In this document: positions 1-7,118 of the stretch, piece by piece
Position numbering within the stretch: position 1 is the first letter of the stretch
How the letters are laid out: each line of letters begins with the position of its first letter
Assembly (NCBI GenBank): GCA_014380255.1
Contig: JACMKG010000043.1
Coordinates: 1-7,118 of the forward strand
Origin: Prolixibacteraceae bacterium
GTDB lineage: Bacteria > Bacteroidota > Bacteroidia > Bacteroidales > Prolixibacteraceae
Direction of reading: 5' to 3'
Length of the DNA: 7,118 nt
Program-made: the position numbers and the translations under genes
The notes under the pieces: generated by a model
Seen by the model: the letters and a program-made list of their open reading frames with translations, nothing else
Told to the model about the DNA's origin: nothing
The model's database searches: none

Positions 1-56
1 CCATAATCAGGAGGATAGGGGATATTGAATGCTACCAGTTGGAGGCCTTGTTTCAC
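1..56 (-). CDS. Glycosyltransferase, N-terminal fragment (runs off the left edge)
   Basis: Read leftwards from a GTG at 56-54, the minus strand stays open to the window edge and encodes 18 complete residues, MKQGLQLVAFNIPYPPDY, with the next codon beginning GG (Gly). A hydrophobic first beta strand followed by F-N-I-P-Y-P-P-x-Y-G resembles, from memory, the opening of Bacteroidota GT4-like glycosyltransferases, where this loop follows the first strand of the N-terminal Rossmann-like domain. No catalytic part is visible, so donor and acceptor are unknown. GTG is chosen because the conserved strand then starts a few residues in, as is usual. An in-frame ATG at 95-93 would add 13 residues but lies inside the hairpin stem at 88-120. 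The frame is closed by a stop at 167-165. The gene follows the sigma operon on the same strand, 140 bases after its last stop codon. Confidence 0.5.
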   Translation of the reverse strand, partial: MKQGLQLVAFNIPYPPDY

Positions 57-87
57 TGTGATTTTTTTTCTTAAATATAGAAAATAA

Positions 88-120
88 AATACCATGGACT
101 CATAAATGGTCCATGGTATT
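88..120. terminator. Perfect 12-bp inverted repeat, likely terminator of the sigma-factor operon
   Basis: AATACCATGGAC (88-99) pairs perfectly with GTCCATGGTATT (109-120) around a 9-base loop. On the minus strand the stem is followed by TTTATTTT, and on the plus strand by CTTTTTTGGTTT, so it could end transcription in either direction. It lies 76 bases past the stop codon of the last gene of the minus-strand operon. The stem is only moderately GC-rich. The rival reading is a structured leader of the downstream glycosyltransferase-like gene, if transcription of that gene starts near 171. Confidence 0.55.
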
Positions 121-177
121 CTTTTTTGGTTTGTTTTCAATTTTATAAACTTAAACCACGTGTATTAGTGACTCATT

Positions 178-185
178 CAAAGGTA
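178..185 (-). promoter_or_regulatory. Candidate -7 element TACCTTTG for the left-edge gene
   Basis: The minus strand reads TACCTTTG, a full match to the Bacteroidota TAnnTTTG -7 element, just beyond the stop codon of the operon's last gene. No TTTG-type -33 box is found about 19 bases upstream. If used, the transcript would start near 171 and carry the 88-120 hairpin in its leader. An 8-base match with four fixed T's can occur by chance in AT-rich DNA. Confidence 0.25.
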
Positions 186-196
186 TGTTTCAGCAA

Positions 197-1234
197 TTAA
201 TTGGTCAGTTTTACTCCACCATACCGGCTGTTGATAGAAACAGAACCTCCGCCATTGCCCACGTTCCCGTTGAGTGAGAAGTTCTGATTTTCCCGTATTC
301 GATTTCCTTTGTAACGATCTGAAGGATAATCTACATCACAGTAACTACATTCGGCCTTAAGCTCATAATCCAGATCATTTAAGCCAATATTGATCCCCCC
401 GTAGCTGTTTACAATCTTTATCCGGTCGAATTTAGCATCCACTTTATTGATCCTTACCGAACCATAACCGGTATCCAGGTCAAAATTTCCCAGGAGTAGT
501 TCAATTTTATAATTCGTGTATTTAGATAGTGATTTCAAGTTCCCAATTTCATCGATGTTGATACCGTCATATTTAGAATCCAGATTCAGGCTTTTTACTT
601 TGTGAATGTTTACTTCTGAATACTTAGAATCCAGATTAAGCTGGGAAATCTCTCCACCATATAACTTGGAATACTTAAAAATCATGGTTGCATCATTTAC
701 CGATTCAATATCAGCTTTTCCATAGTTCACGTTGATTATCGCCGGACTTCCTGAAGGTGCCATTATCCTGCCGGCAGTTAAATTTCCGTAACTTATATTG
801 AATACTCCCCTGGCTTCCAAGTCGTTCACCACCACACTTCCATAGCGATTGGTTATGTCCAGATTCCTGTCTTTGGGAATATTAATGTAATAATCGATCG
901 TAAATGATTGTTTGCTTTTAAAATTCTCATCAATACGTGTTTCCGCTATGGCCTGTCCCCCTGATTTCTGAAAATCAACCTTAATCATGTTCATCAATTC
1001 CCTTGCCCGGTCTGATGAAGGGTTGCCTACCGTAATGACTACCCGAATGGTAACAGAGTCTCCGCCGGTATCGTTGATCTTTATTGCGCCAAATTTATTG
1101 GTCACCTTTAGTGCTGTGACCGAGCCCTTTGGCCAGGCTTTGCGAATGTTTTTGGTATAATCTGCCCTTGCTGCACTTACAAATAATGTAGTTACCAGGA
1201 GCAGAATAAACGTAAGGCTAAATTTCGATTTCAT
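197..1234 (-). CDS. Exported repeat protein, probable DUF4097-like beta-helix
   Basis: 345 residues if started at ATG 1234-1232. A longer frame from TTG 1270 would put 12 charged residues before the signal peptide and is less likely. Residues 1-24 form a signal peptide: K2 and K4, a hydrophobic core at about 6-20, and a probable cut after A-R-A24. The rest is rich in short beta strands of the form (K/R/S)-Y-G-x-(I/V)-x-(I/V)-N. Tyrosines recur at 131, 149, 171, 188, 205, 222, 239, 257, 278, 298 and 338, exactly 17 residues apart from 171 to 239, suggesting a stacked beta-helix like DUF4097-type putative adhesins. No catalytic motif is recognised. A lone C-S-Y-C (296-299) could form a disulfide or bind metal. 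The start overlaps the end of the anti-sigma-like gene by 17 bases, so translational coupling is likely. A periplasmic or surface role in the same signalling operon is inferred; the actual function is unknown. Confidence 0.8.
   Translation of the reverse strand: MKSKFSLTFILLLVTTLFVSAARADYTKNIRKAWPKGSVTALKVTNKFGAIKINDTGGDSVTIRVVITVGNPSSDRARELMNMIKVDFQKSGGQAIAETRIDENFKSKQSFTIDYYINIPKDRNLDITNRYGSVVVNDLEARGVFNISYGNLTAGRIMAPSGSPAIINVNYGKADIESVNDATMIFKYSKLYGGEISQLNLDSKYSEVNIHKVKSLNLDSKYDGINIDEIGNLKSLSKYTNYKIELLLGNFDLDTGYGSVRINKVDAKFDRIKIVNSYGGINIGLNDLDYELKAECSYCDVDYPSDRYKGNRIRENQNFSLNGNVGNGGGSVSINSRYGGVKLTN
573..637. repeat. Direct repeat, 14 bp exact, offset 51 bp, inside the beta-helix gene
   Basis: TTAGAATCCAGATT occurs at 573-586 and again at 624-637. 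The offset of 51 bp equals 17 codons, and both copies encode the N-L-D-S-K-Y turn of adjacent protein repeats (residues 200-205 and 217-222). Identity at DNA level suggests a fairly recent internal duplication of one repeat unit, or gene conversion between units, rather than only convergent protein sequence. Confidence 0.85.
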
Positions 1235-1778
1235 GGCTTTTGTTATTTTTCTGTTTTTTAACTTCCTCAAGTTTATTAATAATCAGGTTTATGAGGCTCA
1301 TTCGTGCCTGATAGTATTCAATCATTCCATTGATAACACGTTCATCATTCGGATTTGTCTTTAATTCCTTCTGTAGTCTCTGATACATCTGGTCAAATTC
1401 CTTCTGTTCTTCCATCATCATCTGTTGTTCAGATTCTGAAATCAATCCTTCATTGCTAAGCTTTTCCCATTGATTCATTCCCATTTCAATGGCACTGGTA
1501 TAGTAAAATTCGACTTCTCTGTATTCCGGCGATATGGATCCAAGTGTCAGTTCTTCCTGCTTATTCGGAAAGAAATAAATCCGTACCTGGTTAACTGCCA
1601 GCAGTGCAAAGACTACGATGGCTGCAATTTGTAAGACAGGTTTGAAATAGATCACCTTGGATGGCTTTGAAGCTTTCTGAAGTCTTGCCTCAAATCGTTC
1701 AAAATGACCTTCCATCGGCTCTTCATCCACCAAAGAATGCCTATTATCCAATATTAATTTTTCAAGTTCATCATTCAT
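1218..1778 (-). CDS. Putative anti-sigma factor, single-pass membrane protein
   Basis: 186 residues from ATG 1778-1776. A TTG at 1805 would overlap the sigma gene and add nine residues ahead of the typical opening M-N-D-E-L-E-K-L-I. The cytoplasmic N-terminus (1-46) carries P-M-E-G-H-F-E-R-F-E-A-R-L (21-33), a motif I know from Bacteroidota membrane proteins encoded beside ECF sigma genes. A membrane helix spans about 47-69. The periplasmic part is almost wholly helical and charged, with a likely coiled coil at about 113-177 including a Q-M-M-M-E-E run and N-P-N-D-E-R-V-I-N-G-M-I-E-Y-Y-Q. There is no HxxxCxxC zinc anti-sigma motif. It starts 13 bases after the sigma stop, with AAAAAGGG about 6 bases before the ATG as a weak ribosome site. 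Holding the upstream sigma factor at the membrane is inferred from position and topology, not from a recognised anti-sigma domain. Confidence 0.7.
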   Translation of the reverse strand: MNDELEKLILDNRHSLVDEEPMEGHFERFEARLQKASKPSKVIYFKPVLQIAAIVVFALLAVNQVRIYFFPNKQEELTLGSISPEYREVEFYYTSAIEMGMNQWEKLSNEGLISESEQQMMMEEQKEFDQMYQRLQKELKTNPNDERVINGMIEYYQARMSLINLIINKLEEVKKQKNNKSHEIEI

Positions 1779-1791
1779 GGCTTTACCCTTT

Positions 1792-2346
1792 TTAATTGTA
1801 TTCAAACATTTCTTCCTCTTTTAACATCTCCCTCAGTTTTTGCTTGGCTCTCATGTATTGTGATCGCGACGATACGTTTGTTATGCTGAGTATCTGAGCA
1901 ATTTCTTCATGATCGTATCCTTCCAGCAGGTAGAGTGTTAAAACCACCCTGTATCCATCAGGCAGCTGCTGTATCGCTTTTTTTAATTGATCCATGTGAA
2001 TTTCTGAAACTACAAGCAGTTCCGGTTCTTCGTCCGGAATCTTTTCATTGAGCTCTTCAAATTTCACTTTGCGCTTTTTTAAATAATCCAATGAACGGTT
2101 GATCACAATCTTTTTTAACCAGGCTCCAAAACTAACCACTCCTTCATAGGTGTTAATTTTGGTAAAGGCTTTCAGCAAGGCTTCCTGCATTACATCTTCA
2201 GCTTCTGAGGCATTACCTACCATACGCAGACAAATGTTGTACATGGGTTTGTAATACACTTTATAAAGCTCAAACTGCGCCTTGGCATCTCCCTTGCGGC
2301 ACCTATCAATTAAATCCTGATGAATATTTTGATACTGCGTTTCCAA
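1792..2346 (-). CDS. RNA polymerase sigma factor, ECF (sigma-70 family)
   Basis: 184 residues. It directs RNA polymerase to a small regulon, usually on an envelope or extracytoplasmic signal. Region 2 spans about 24-92, with the core-binding and -10 recognition segment E-A-E-D-V-M-Q-E-A-L-L-K-A-F (48-61) and F-G-A-W-L-K-K-I-V-I-N-R-S-L-D (73-87). An acidic linker with P-D-E-E-P-E (104-109) leads to region 4 (about 118-177), with the L-P-D-G-Y-R-V-V-L-T-L-Y-L-L-E-G-Y motif (128-144) and helix-turn-helix D-H-E-E-I-A-Q-I-L-S-I. The usual S-x-S-T-x-R-S-Q turn here reads N-V-S-S-R-S-Q. The start is TTG 2346-2344: a TAG stop sits directly upstream in frame, and the first ATG is residue 35, inside region 2. 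It is first in an operon with the anti-sigma-like and beta-helix genes. Target genes cannot be read from the window. Confidence 0.95.
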   Translation of the reverse strand: METQYQNIHQDLIDRCRKGDAKAQFELYKVYYKPMYNICLRMVGNASEAEDVMQEALLKAFTKINTYEGVVSFGAWLKKIVINRSLDYLKKRKVKFEELNEKIPDEEPELLVVSEIHMDQLKKAIQQLPDGYRVVLTLYLLEGYDHEEIAQILSITNVSSRSQYMRAKQKLREMLKEEEMFEYN

Positions 2347-2365
2347 CTATTTATTTTGTTTTCTG

Positions 2366-2396
2366 TTTGAATGACGAGGGTAAATAAATAACGTTG
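2366..2396 (+). promoter_or_regulatory. Candidate housekeeping promoter of the CDF transporter gene
   Basis: TTTG (2366-2369), a 19-base spacer, then TAACGTTG (2389-2396). The Bacteroidota vegetative consensus is TTTG-N19-TAnnTTTG; the -7 box here has one mismatch (G for T). Transcription would begin near 2402, some 45 bases before the ATG. The -7 box overlaps the AAC of the opposing candidate ECF promoter, so the two could compete for polymerase. Confidence 0.35.
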
Positions 2397-2400
2397 CATC
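2373..2400 (-). promoter_or_regulatory. Candidate ECF-type promoter of the sigma operon (autoregulation)
   Basis: On the minus strand GATGCAAC (2400-2393) is followed after exactly 16 bases by CGTC (2376-2373). An AAC -35 core and a CGTC -10 at 16-17 bases is the classic layout of ECF promoters in several phyla. The predicted start near 2366 leaves a leader of about 20 bases before the TTG at 2346, which fits well. That the adjacent sigma factor reads its own promoter is inferred. Confidence 0.4.
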
Positions 2401-2447
2401 CATGATAAATAATTCTTTCTTTACAGAATAATAAAAATACAAAACAG

Positions 2448-3323
2448 ATGGCACACCATCATCATACATCGAGGAATTTGGCCGCAACGGTTGTATTGAA
2501 TGGAATTATTACCCTTGCACAGTTTATAGGAGGTGTTATATCCGGAAGCCTGGCCTTGATATCAGATGCCCTTCACAATTTGAGTGATGTAATATCAGTC
2601 ATACTTGCTTATATCGCCCAACGTATTGGAACAAGGCCCCACACCATTCAATCAACGTTCGGATATAAAAGAGCTGAAATCCTGGCCGCTTTCATCAATG
2701 CCATCACATTGATTGTAATTTCTGTTTACCTTTTAATTGAAGCCGGCAAGAGGTTTCTCAACCCGCAGGAAGTGGATTACAGATGGATGCTTGGCTTAGG
2801 AGTGCTGGGAGTAATAGCCAACGGCCTTTCTGTTCTGTTACTTCACAACGACCGGGAAGAAAATCTCAACATCAGGGCTGCATACCTGCACCTGATTGGC
2901 GATGCCATGACTTCTGTAGCTGTTATTCTTGGAGCAATATGTATCTGGCTATTTGACATTTATTGGATTGATCCACTGGTAACAGTCATTATCAGCTTAT
3001 ATATCTTTATCCACACGTATAAAATACTAAAGGAAAGTGCGGGGATTCTCATGCAGTTTGCCCCCACGGAGATTGACCAGCAGGAAGTGATTTCTGTCCT
3101 TCAGCAAATAGAAGAAATTAGCAGTGTCCACCATATCCATTTGTGGCAACTGTCTGATCACAAGATTTATTTTGAAGCCCACTTGGTGCTAAGAAATAAT
3201 TATCCGGTCTCTGCAACACAAACTGTTACAGAGAACGCACAATTACTTTTGAAAAACCATTTTGGCATTAGCCACACAACTTTTCAATACGAGTATATTT
3301 CCTGTGTGGACTCCAGGTGTTAA
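2448..3323 (+). CDS. Cation diffusion facilitator, zinc-type efflux transporter (CzcD/ZitB-like)
   Basis: 291 residues, normal for the family. It exports divalent metal, most likely Zn2+, from the cytoplasm in exchange for protons, usually as a dimer. Six membrane helices fit about 11-32, 36-58, 75-97, 112-132, 146-168 and 171-190. The tetrahedral transport site is visible as H43-N-L-S-D47 in helix 2 and H148-L-I-G-D152 in helix 5. The HD-HD set is typical of zinc-preferring members. The C-terminal cytosolic metal-binding domain (about 205-291) has V-H-H-I-H-L-W (227-233), H244 or nearby in F-E-A-H, and G-I-S-H-T-T-F-Q (273-280). It ends with C286 and C291. M-A-H-H-H-H at the start is a short natural His cluster, as in many relatives with longer ones. 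It is divergent from the sigma operon and convergent with dapA, so likely transcribed alone. No metal-regulator operator is recognised upstream. Confidence 0.93.
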   Translation: MAHHHHTSRNLAATVVLNGIITLAQFIGGVISGSLALISDALHNLSDVISVILAYIAQRIGTRPHTIQSTFGYKRAEILAAFINAITLIVISVYLLIEAGKRFLNPQEVDYRWMLGLGVLGVIANGLSVLLLHNDREENLNIRAAYLHLIGDAMTSVAVILGAICIWLFDIYWIDPLVTVIISLYIFIHTYKILKESAGILMQFAPTEIDQQEVISVLQQIEEISSVHHIHLWQLSDHKIYFEAHLVLRNNYPVSATQTVTENAQLLLKNHFGISHTTFQYEYISCVDSRC

Positions 3324-3330
3324 CTAAGTA

Positions 3331-4212
3331 TCAGCTGATTTTCTTTAGCTCATTTTGCAGCAAGGTTACCGTAGCTGGGGATACCGCAACCAAAGGTAAG
3401 CGAAGTTGATTCTTGGCTGTTCCCATAATTTCCATCAACGCTTTTACACCACCGGGGTTACCTTCGCGGAAGATAAGCTTGAATAGTTCGCTCATCTTTA
3501 AATGAAGCTCACAGGCAAGAGCCGTATCATTGTCCAAGGATGCATGAGTCAGCTTGCTCAACATTCCAGGTAAAGCATTTGCAATTACAGAAATAACACC
3601 TATTGAGCCAATGGCTACAGAAGGGAAGGTGAGGGCATCATCTCCTGATATTACTTTAAAGTAGGAGGGAGCATTGGCAATAATCCTGGCAAACTGACTT
3701 AGATCACCCGATGCTTCTTTGATAGCAACCACCTTTTCAGACAGTTGAGCAATGCGAAGGGTAGTGTCGGCATCCATATTTACCCCTGTTCGTCCCGGTA
3801 CATTGTAAAGGATCACCGGCACGGGGCTTGCTTCCACAACCAGCTTAAAATGCTGGAAAAGACCTTCCTGGGTAGGTTTGTTGTAATAGGGAGTTACTGA
3901 AAGAATGGCATCAATTCCACTAAAATCAGCTTTCCTGATCGATTCAACCAATCCCAATGTGTTATTGCCTCCGCAGCCAACCACAATCTTTGCCCGACCG
4001 GCATTCTTTTCAATAACAAAACGAATGATTTGCTTCTTTTCATCCTCTGATAGAGCAGGGGTTTCAGCAGTGGTTCCAAGTACTACCAGGTAATCAATAC
4101 CTCCTGAAATCTGATCTTCAATTAATCTTTCCAATGCATTGTAATCAACGCTCTTATCTTCATTAAAAGGCGTTATCAATGCAACTCCTGCTCCTGTAAA
4201 TGGATGTGTCAT
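3331..4212 (-). CDS. dapA: 4-hydroxy-tetrahydrodipicolinate synthase (DapA)
   Basis: 293 residues, the usual length. It condenses pyruvate with aspartate semialdehyde, the first committed step of the diaminopimelate/lysine pathway, in the cytoplasm. The (beta/alpha)8 barrel residues are all present: G-T-T-A-E at 46-50 (T47 and T48 of the proton relay), P-Y-Y-N-K-P at 108-113 with Y110, Y136 in I-L-Y-N-V-P-G-R-T-G, carboxylate-binding R141, and Schiff-base K165 in A-I-K-E-A-S-G-D. G-I-S/V-I-x-A-N and N-P-G-G-V-K (252-257) are also typical. GTTAE instead of the common GTTGE is, from memory, usual in Bacteroidota. The ATG overlaps the stop of the upstream DUF6913-like gene as ATGA, indicating coupled translation. 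Its stop lies 7 bases from that of the convergent transporter gene. N-acetylneuraminate lyase, a relative, is unlikely because the E. coli DapA residues map through almost without gaps. Confidence 0.96.
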   Translation of the reverse strand: MTHPFTGAGVALITPFNEDKSVDYNALERLIEDQISGGIDYLVVLGTTAETPALSEDEKKQIIRFVIEKNAGRAKIVVGCGGNNTLGLVESIRKADFSGIDAILSVTPYYNKPTQEGLFQHFKLVVEASPVPVILYNVPGRTGVNMDADTTLRIAQLSEKVVAIKEASGDLSQFARIIANAPSYFKVISGDDALTFPSVAIGSIGVISVIANALPGMLSKLTHASLDNDTALACELHLKMSELFKLIFREGNPGGVKALMEIMGTAKNQLRLPLVAVSPATVTLLQNELKKIS

Positions 4213-4733
4213 TCTATCGTTGTTTTATTTATTCTTATTAAATAGTACAATATCTGATCGGCCAGTTGGGCCGTATCAGGGGATGTCTGAAAATCTATAT
4301 TCAAATCAAAATAATTCTGAGAACTGCCTGCTGTTCCAATCTTGAAATTTGCTTCCGACAAGGCCGTTACATACACCAACGGGAAATATTTCTGCATGGT
4401 CAGATCAATCAACAAATCAAATTTCTGGTGGATGAAATCCTCAACCAATTCTGATTTTGGTATTTCTGTCCAATAGTTGATCTGCTTTTTTGAAAAGCCG
4501 TTTATTTCTTGCGGAATTAAGGACTTTCCATGAGGGGAATAGCATAACCCTGTTGTTTTTATTCCTGCCTTTCTGAGTTGCTCATCGACCTTCTCAAATG
4601 ATTCTTTTTGATCGATCGTCCAAAGAACACCTGCCGAAGTGGCCGTATCCAGGTTATACACCCGTTTATCTCTGGCAACAGAACTCAATTTTGAGTCCAG
4701 AATCTGCCTGGCAATTCTTGAATTTAAACCCAT
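4209..4733 (-). CDS. DUF6913-like protein of unknown function
   Basis: 174 residues from ATG 4733-4731. A longer frame from TTG 4754 would start inside the likely promoter. There is no signal peptide or membrane helix, so it is probably cytoplasmic. It opens with a basic helix (R6 to K24), then a Rossmann-like strand G-V-L-W-T-I (35-40). N-Y-W-T-E-I-P-K-S-E (86-95) follows, then F-D-L-L-I-D-L-T (105-112), F-P-L-V-Y-V-T-A-L-S-E-A-N-F-K-I-G (117-133), and a C-terminal helix ending at Y-Y-L-I-R-I. From memory this is the Bacteroidota family DUF6913, often found next to dapA and ligA, but I cannot run the search. No catalytic residues are recognised. The ATGA overlap with dapA suggests a fixed expression ratio. 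A role in lysine or peptidoglycan-precursor supply, or in DNA replication, would be a guess from position only. Confidence 0.75.
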   Translation of the reverse strand: MGLNSRIARQILDSKLSSVARDKRVYNLDTATSAGVLWTIDQKESFEKVDEQLRKAGIKTTGLCYSPHGKSLIPQEINGFSKKQINYWTEIPKSELVEDFIHQKFDLLIDLTMQKYFPLVYVTALSEANFKIGTAGSSQNYFDLNIDFQTSPDTAQLADQILYYLIRINKTTIE

Positions 4734-4836
4734 AATTTTGTGCAAAAATAACAAATTGTTTGTTTTACGAACTTGAAAAATACCAAAAGTTGCAGATTGA
4801 TAGTAAAAAGCTTAAAATTTAGATAATCTATTACTT
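4734..4836. other. Intergenic gap between ligA and the DUF6913-like gene
   Basis: 103 AT-rich bases. Apart from the -7 candidate at 4743-4750 it holds only a short imperfect palindrome, TAGATAATCTA at 4820-4830, too weak to call a terminator for ligA. Read-through from ligA into the next two genes is therefore possible. Confidence 0.5.
4743..4750 (-). promoter_or_regulatory. Candidate -7 element TATTTTTG for DUF6913-like gene and dapA
   Basis: The minus strand reads TATTTTTG, a full match to TAnnTTTG, followed by CACAAAATT and then the ATG at 4733. A start about 6-7 bases past the element (near 4736) would leave a leader of only a few bases, making the message nearly leaderless. No clear TTTG -33 box is found 18-20 bases upstream. 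If real, it gives the DUF6913-dapA pair its own promoter apart from ligA. Confidence 0.4.

Positions 4837-7118
<2,282 letters not shown>

Noticed and set aside
2448..2465. M-A-H-H-H-H as a vector-derived affinity tag
   Set aside because: It has only four histidines, mixed codons, native upstream promoter-like DNA and a zinc-transporter context, so it is a natural sequence.
3894..4093. Open frames of about 60 codons on both strands inside dapA
   Set aside because: They lie wholly within an intact dapA with all catalytic residues and have no protein-like motif or leader of their own.
4266..4454. Plus-strand open frame opposite the DUF6913-like gene
   Set aside because: It is antisense to a better-supported gene and its translation has no recognisable features.
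4802..4836. AGTAA...TTACT and TAGATAATCTA as a ligA terminator
   Set aside because: The stems are five bases, AT-only and interrupted, and could arise by chance in this AT-rich gap.

Overview
The window looks like an ordinary chromosomal segment of a Bacteroidota bacterium, probably of the Cytophagia/Sphingobacteria/Flavobacteria type. The basis is the moderately AT-rich DNA, A-rich leaders with almost no Shine-Dalgarno sequence, TAnnTTTG-type promoter elements, the Bacteroidota-specific DUF6913-like gene, and an ECF sigma / membrane anti-sigma-like pair of the kind common in this phylum. Genus cannot be set from the sequence. No mobile element, CRISPR array, rRNA or tRNA is visible.

Layout from left to right. 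(1) Bases 1-56, minus strand: the first 18 codons of a gene that runs off the left edge, probably a glycosyltransferase. (2) A perfect 12-bp inverted repeat at 88-120, probably the terminator of the next operon. (3) A three-gene minus-strand operon transcribed from about 2366 down to 197: ECF sigma factor (TTG start), a one-TM anti-sigma-like protein, and a secreted protein with a 17-residue tyrosine-marked repeat, probably a beta-helix. The genes are 13 bases apart and then overlapping. (4) A 101-base divergent intergenic region with candidate overlapping promoters, then a plus-strand zinc-type CDF efflux transporter. (5) Tail-to-tail with it, only 7 bases away, a minus-strand group: ligA (NAD-dependent DNA ligase), a 103-base gap, a DUF6913-like gene, and dapA (4-hydroxy-tetrahydrodipicolinate synthase), the last two overlapping by ATGA. 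(6) A 275-base right-hand non-coding stretch ending in a tandem 11-bp repeat.

The housekeeping half (ligA, DUF6913, dapA) needs no new explanation. The accessory interest lies in the sigma operon. Its regulator, membrane sensor and exported repeat protein appear co-translated. A promoter-like AAC-N16-CGTC placed about 20 bases before the sigma start suggests autoregulation. This is a plausible envelope-stress module whose signal and output are unknown. I see no clear evidence of a wholly new system.
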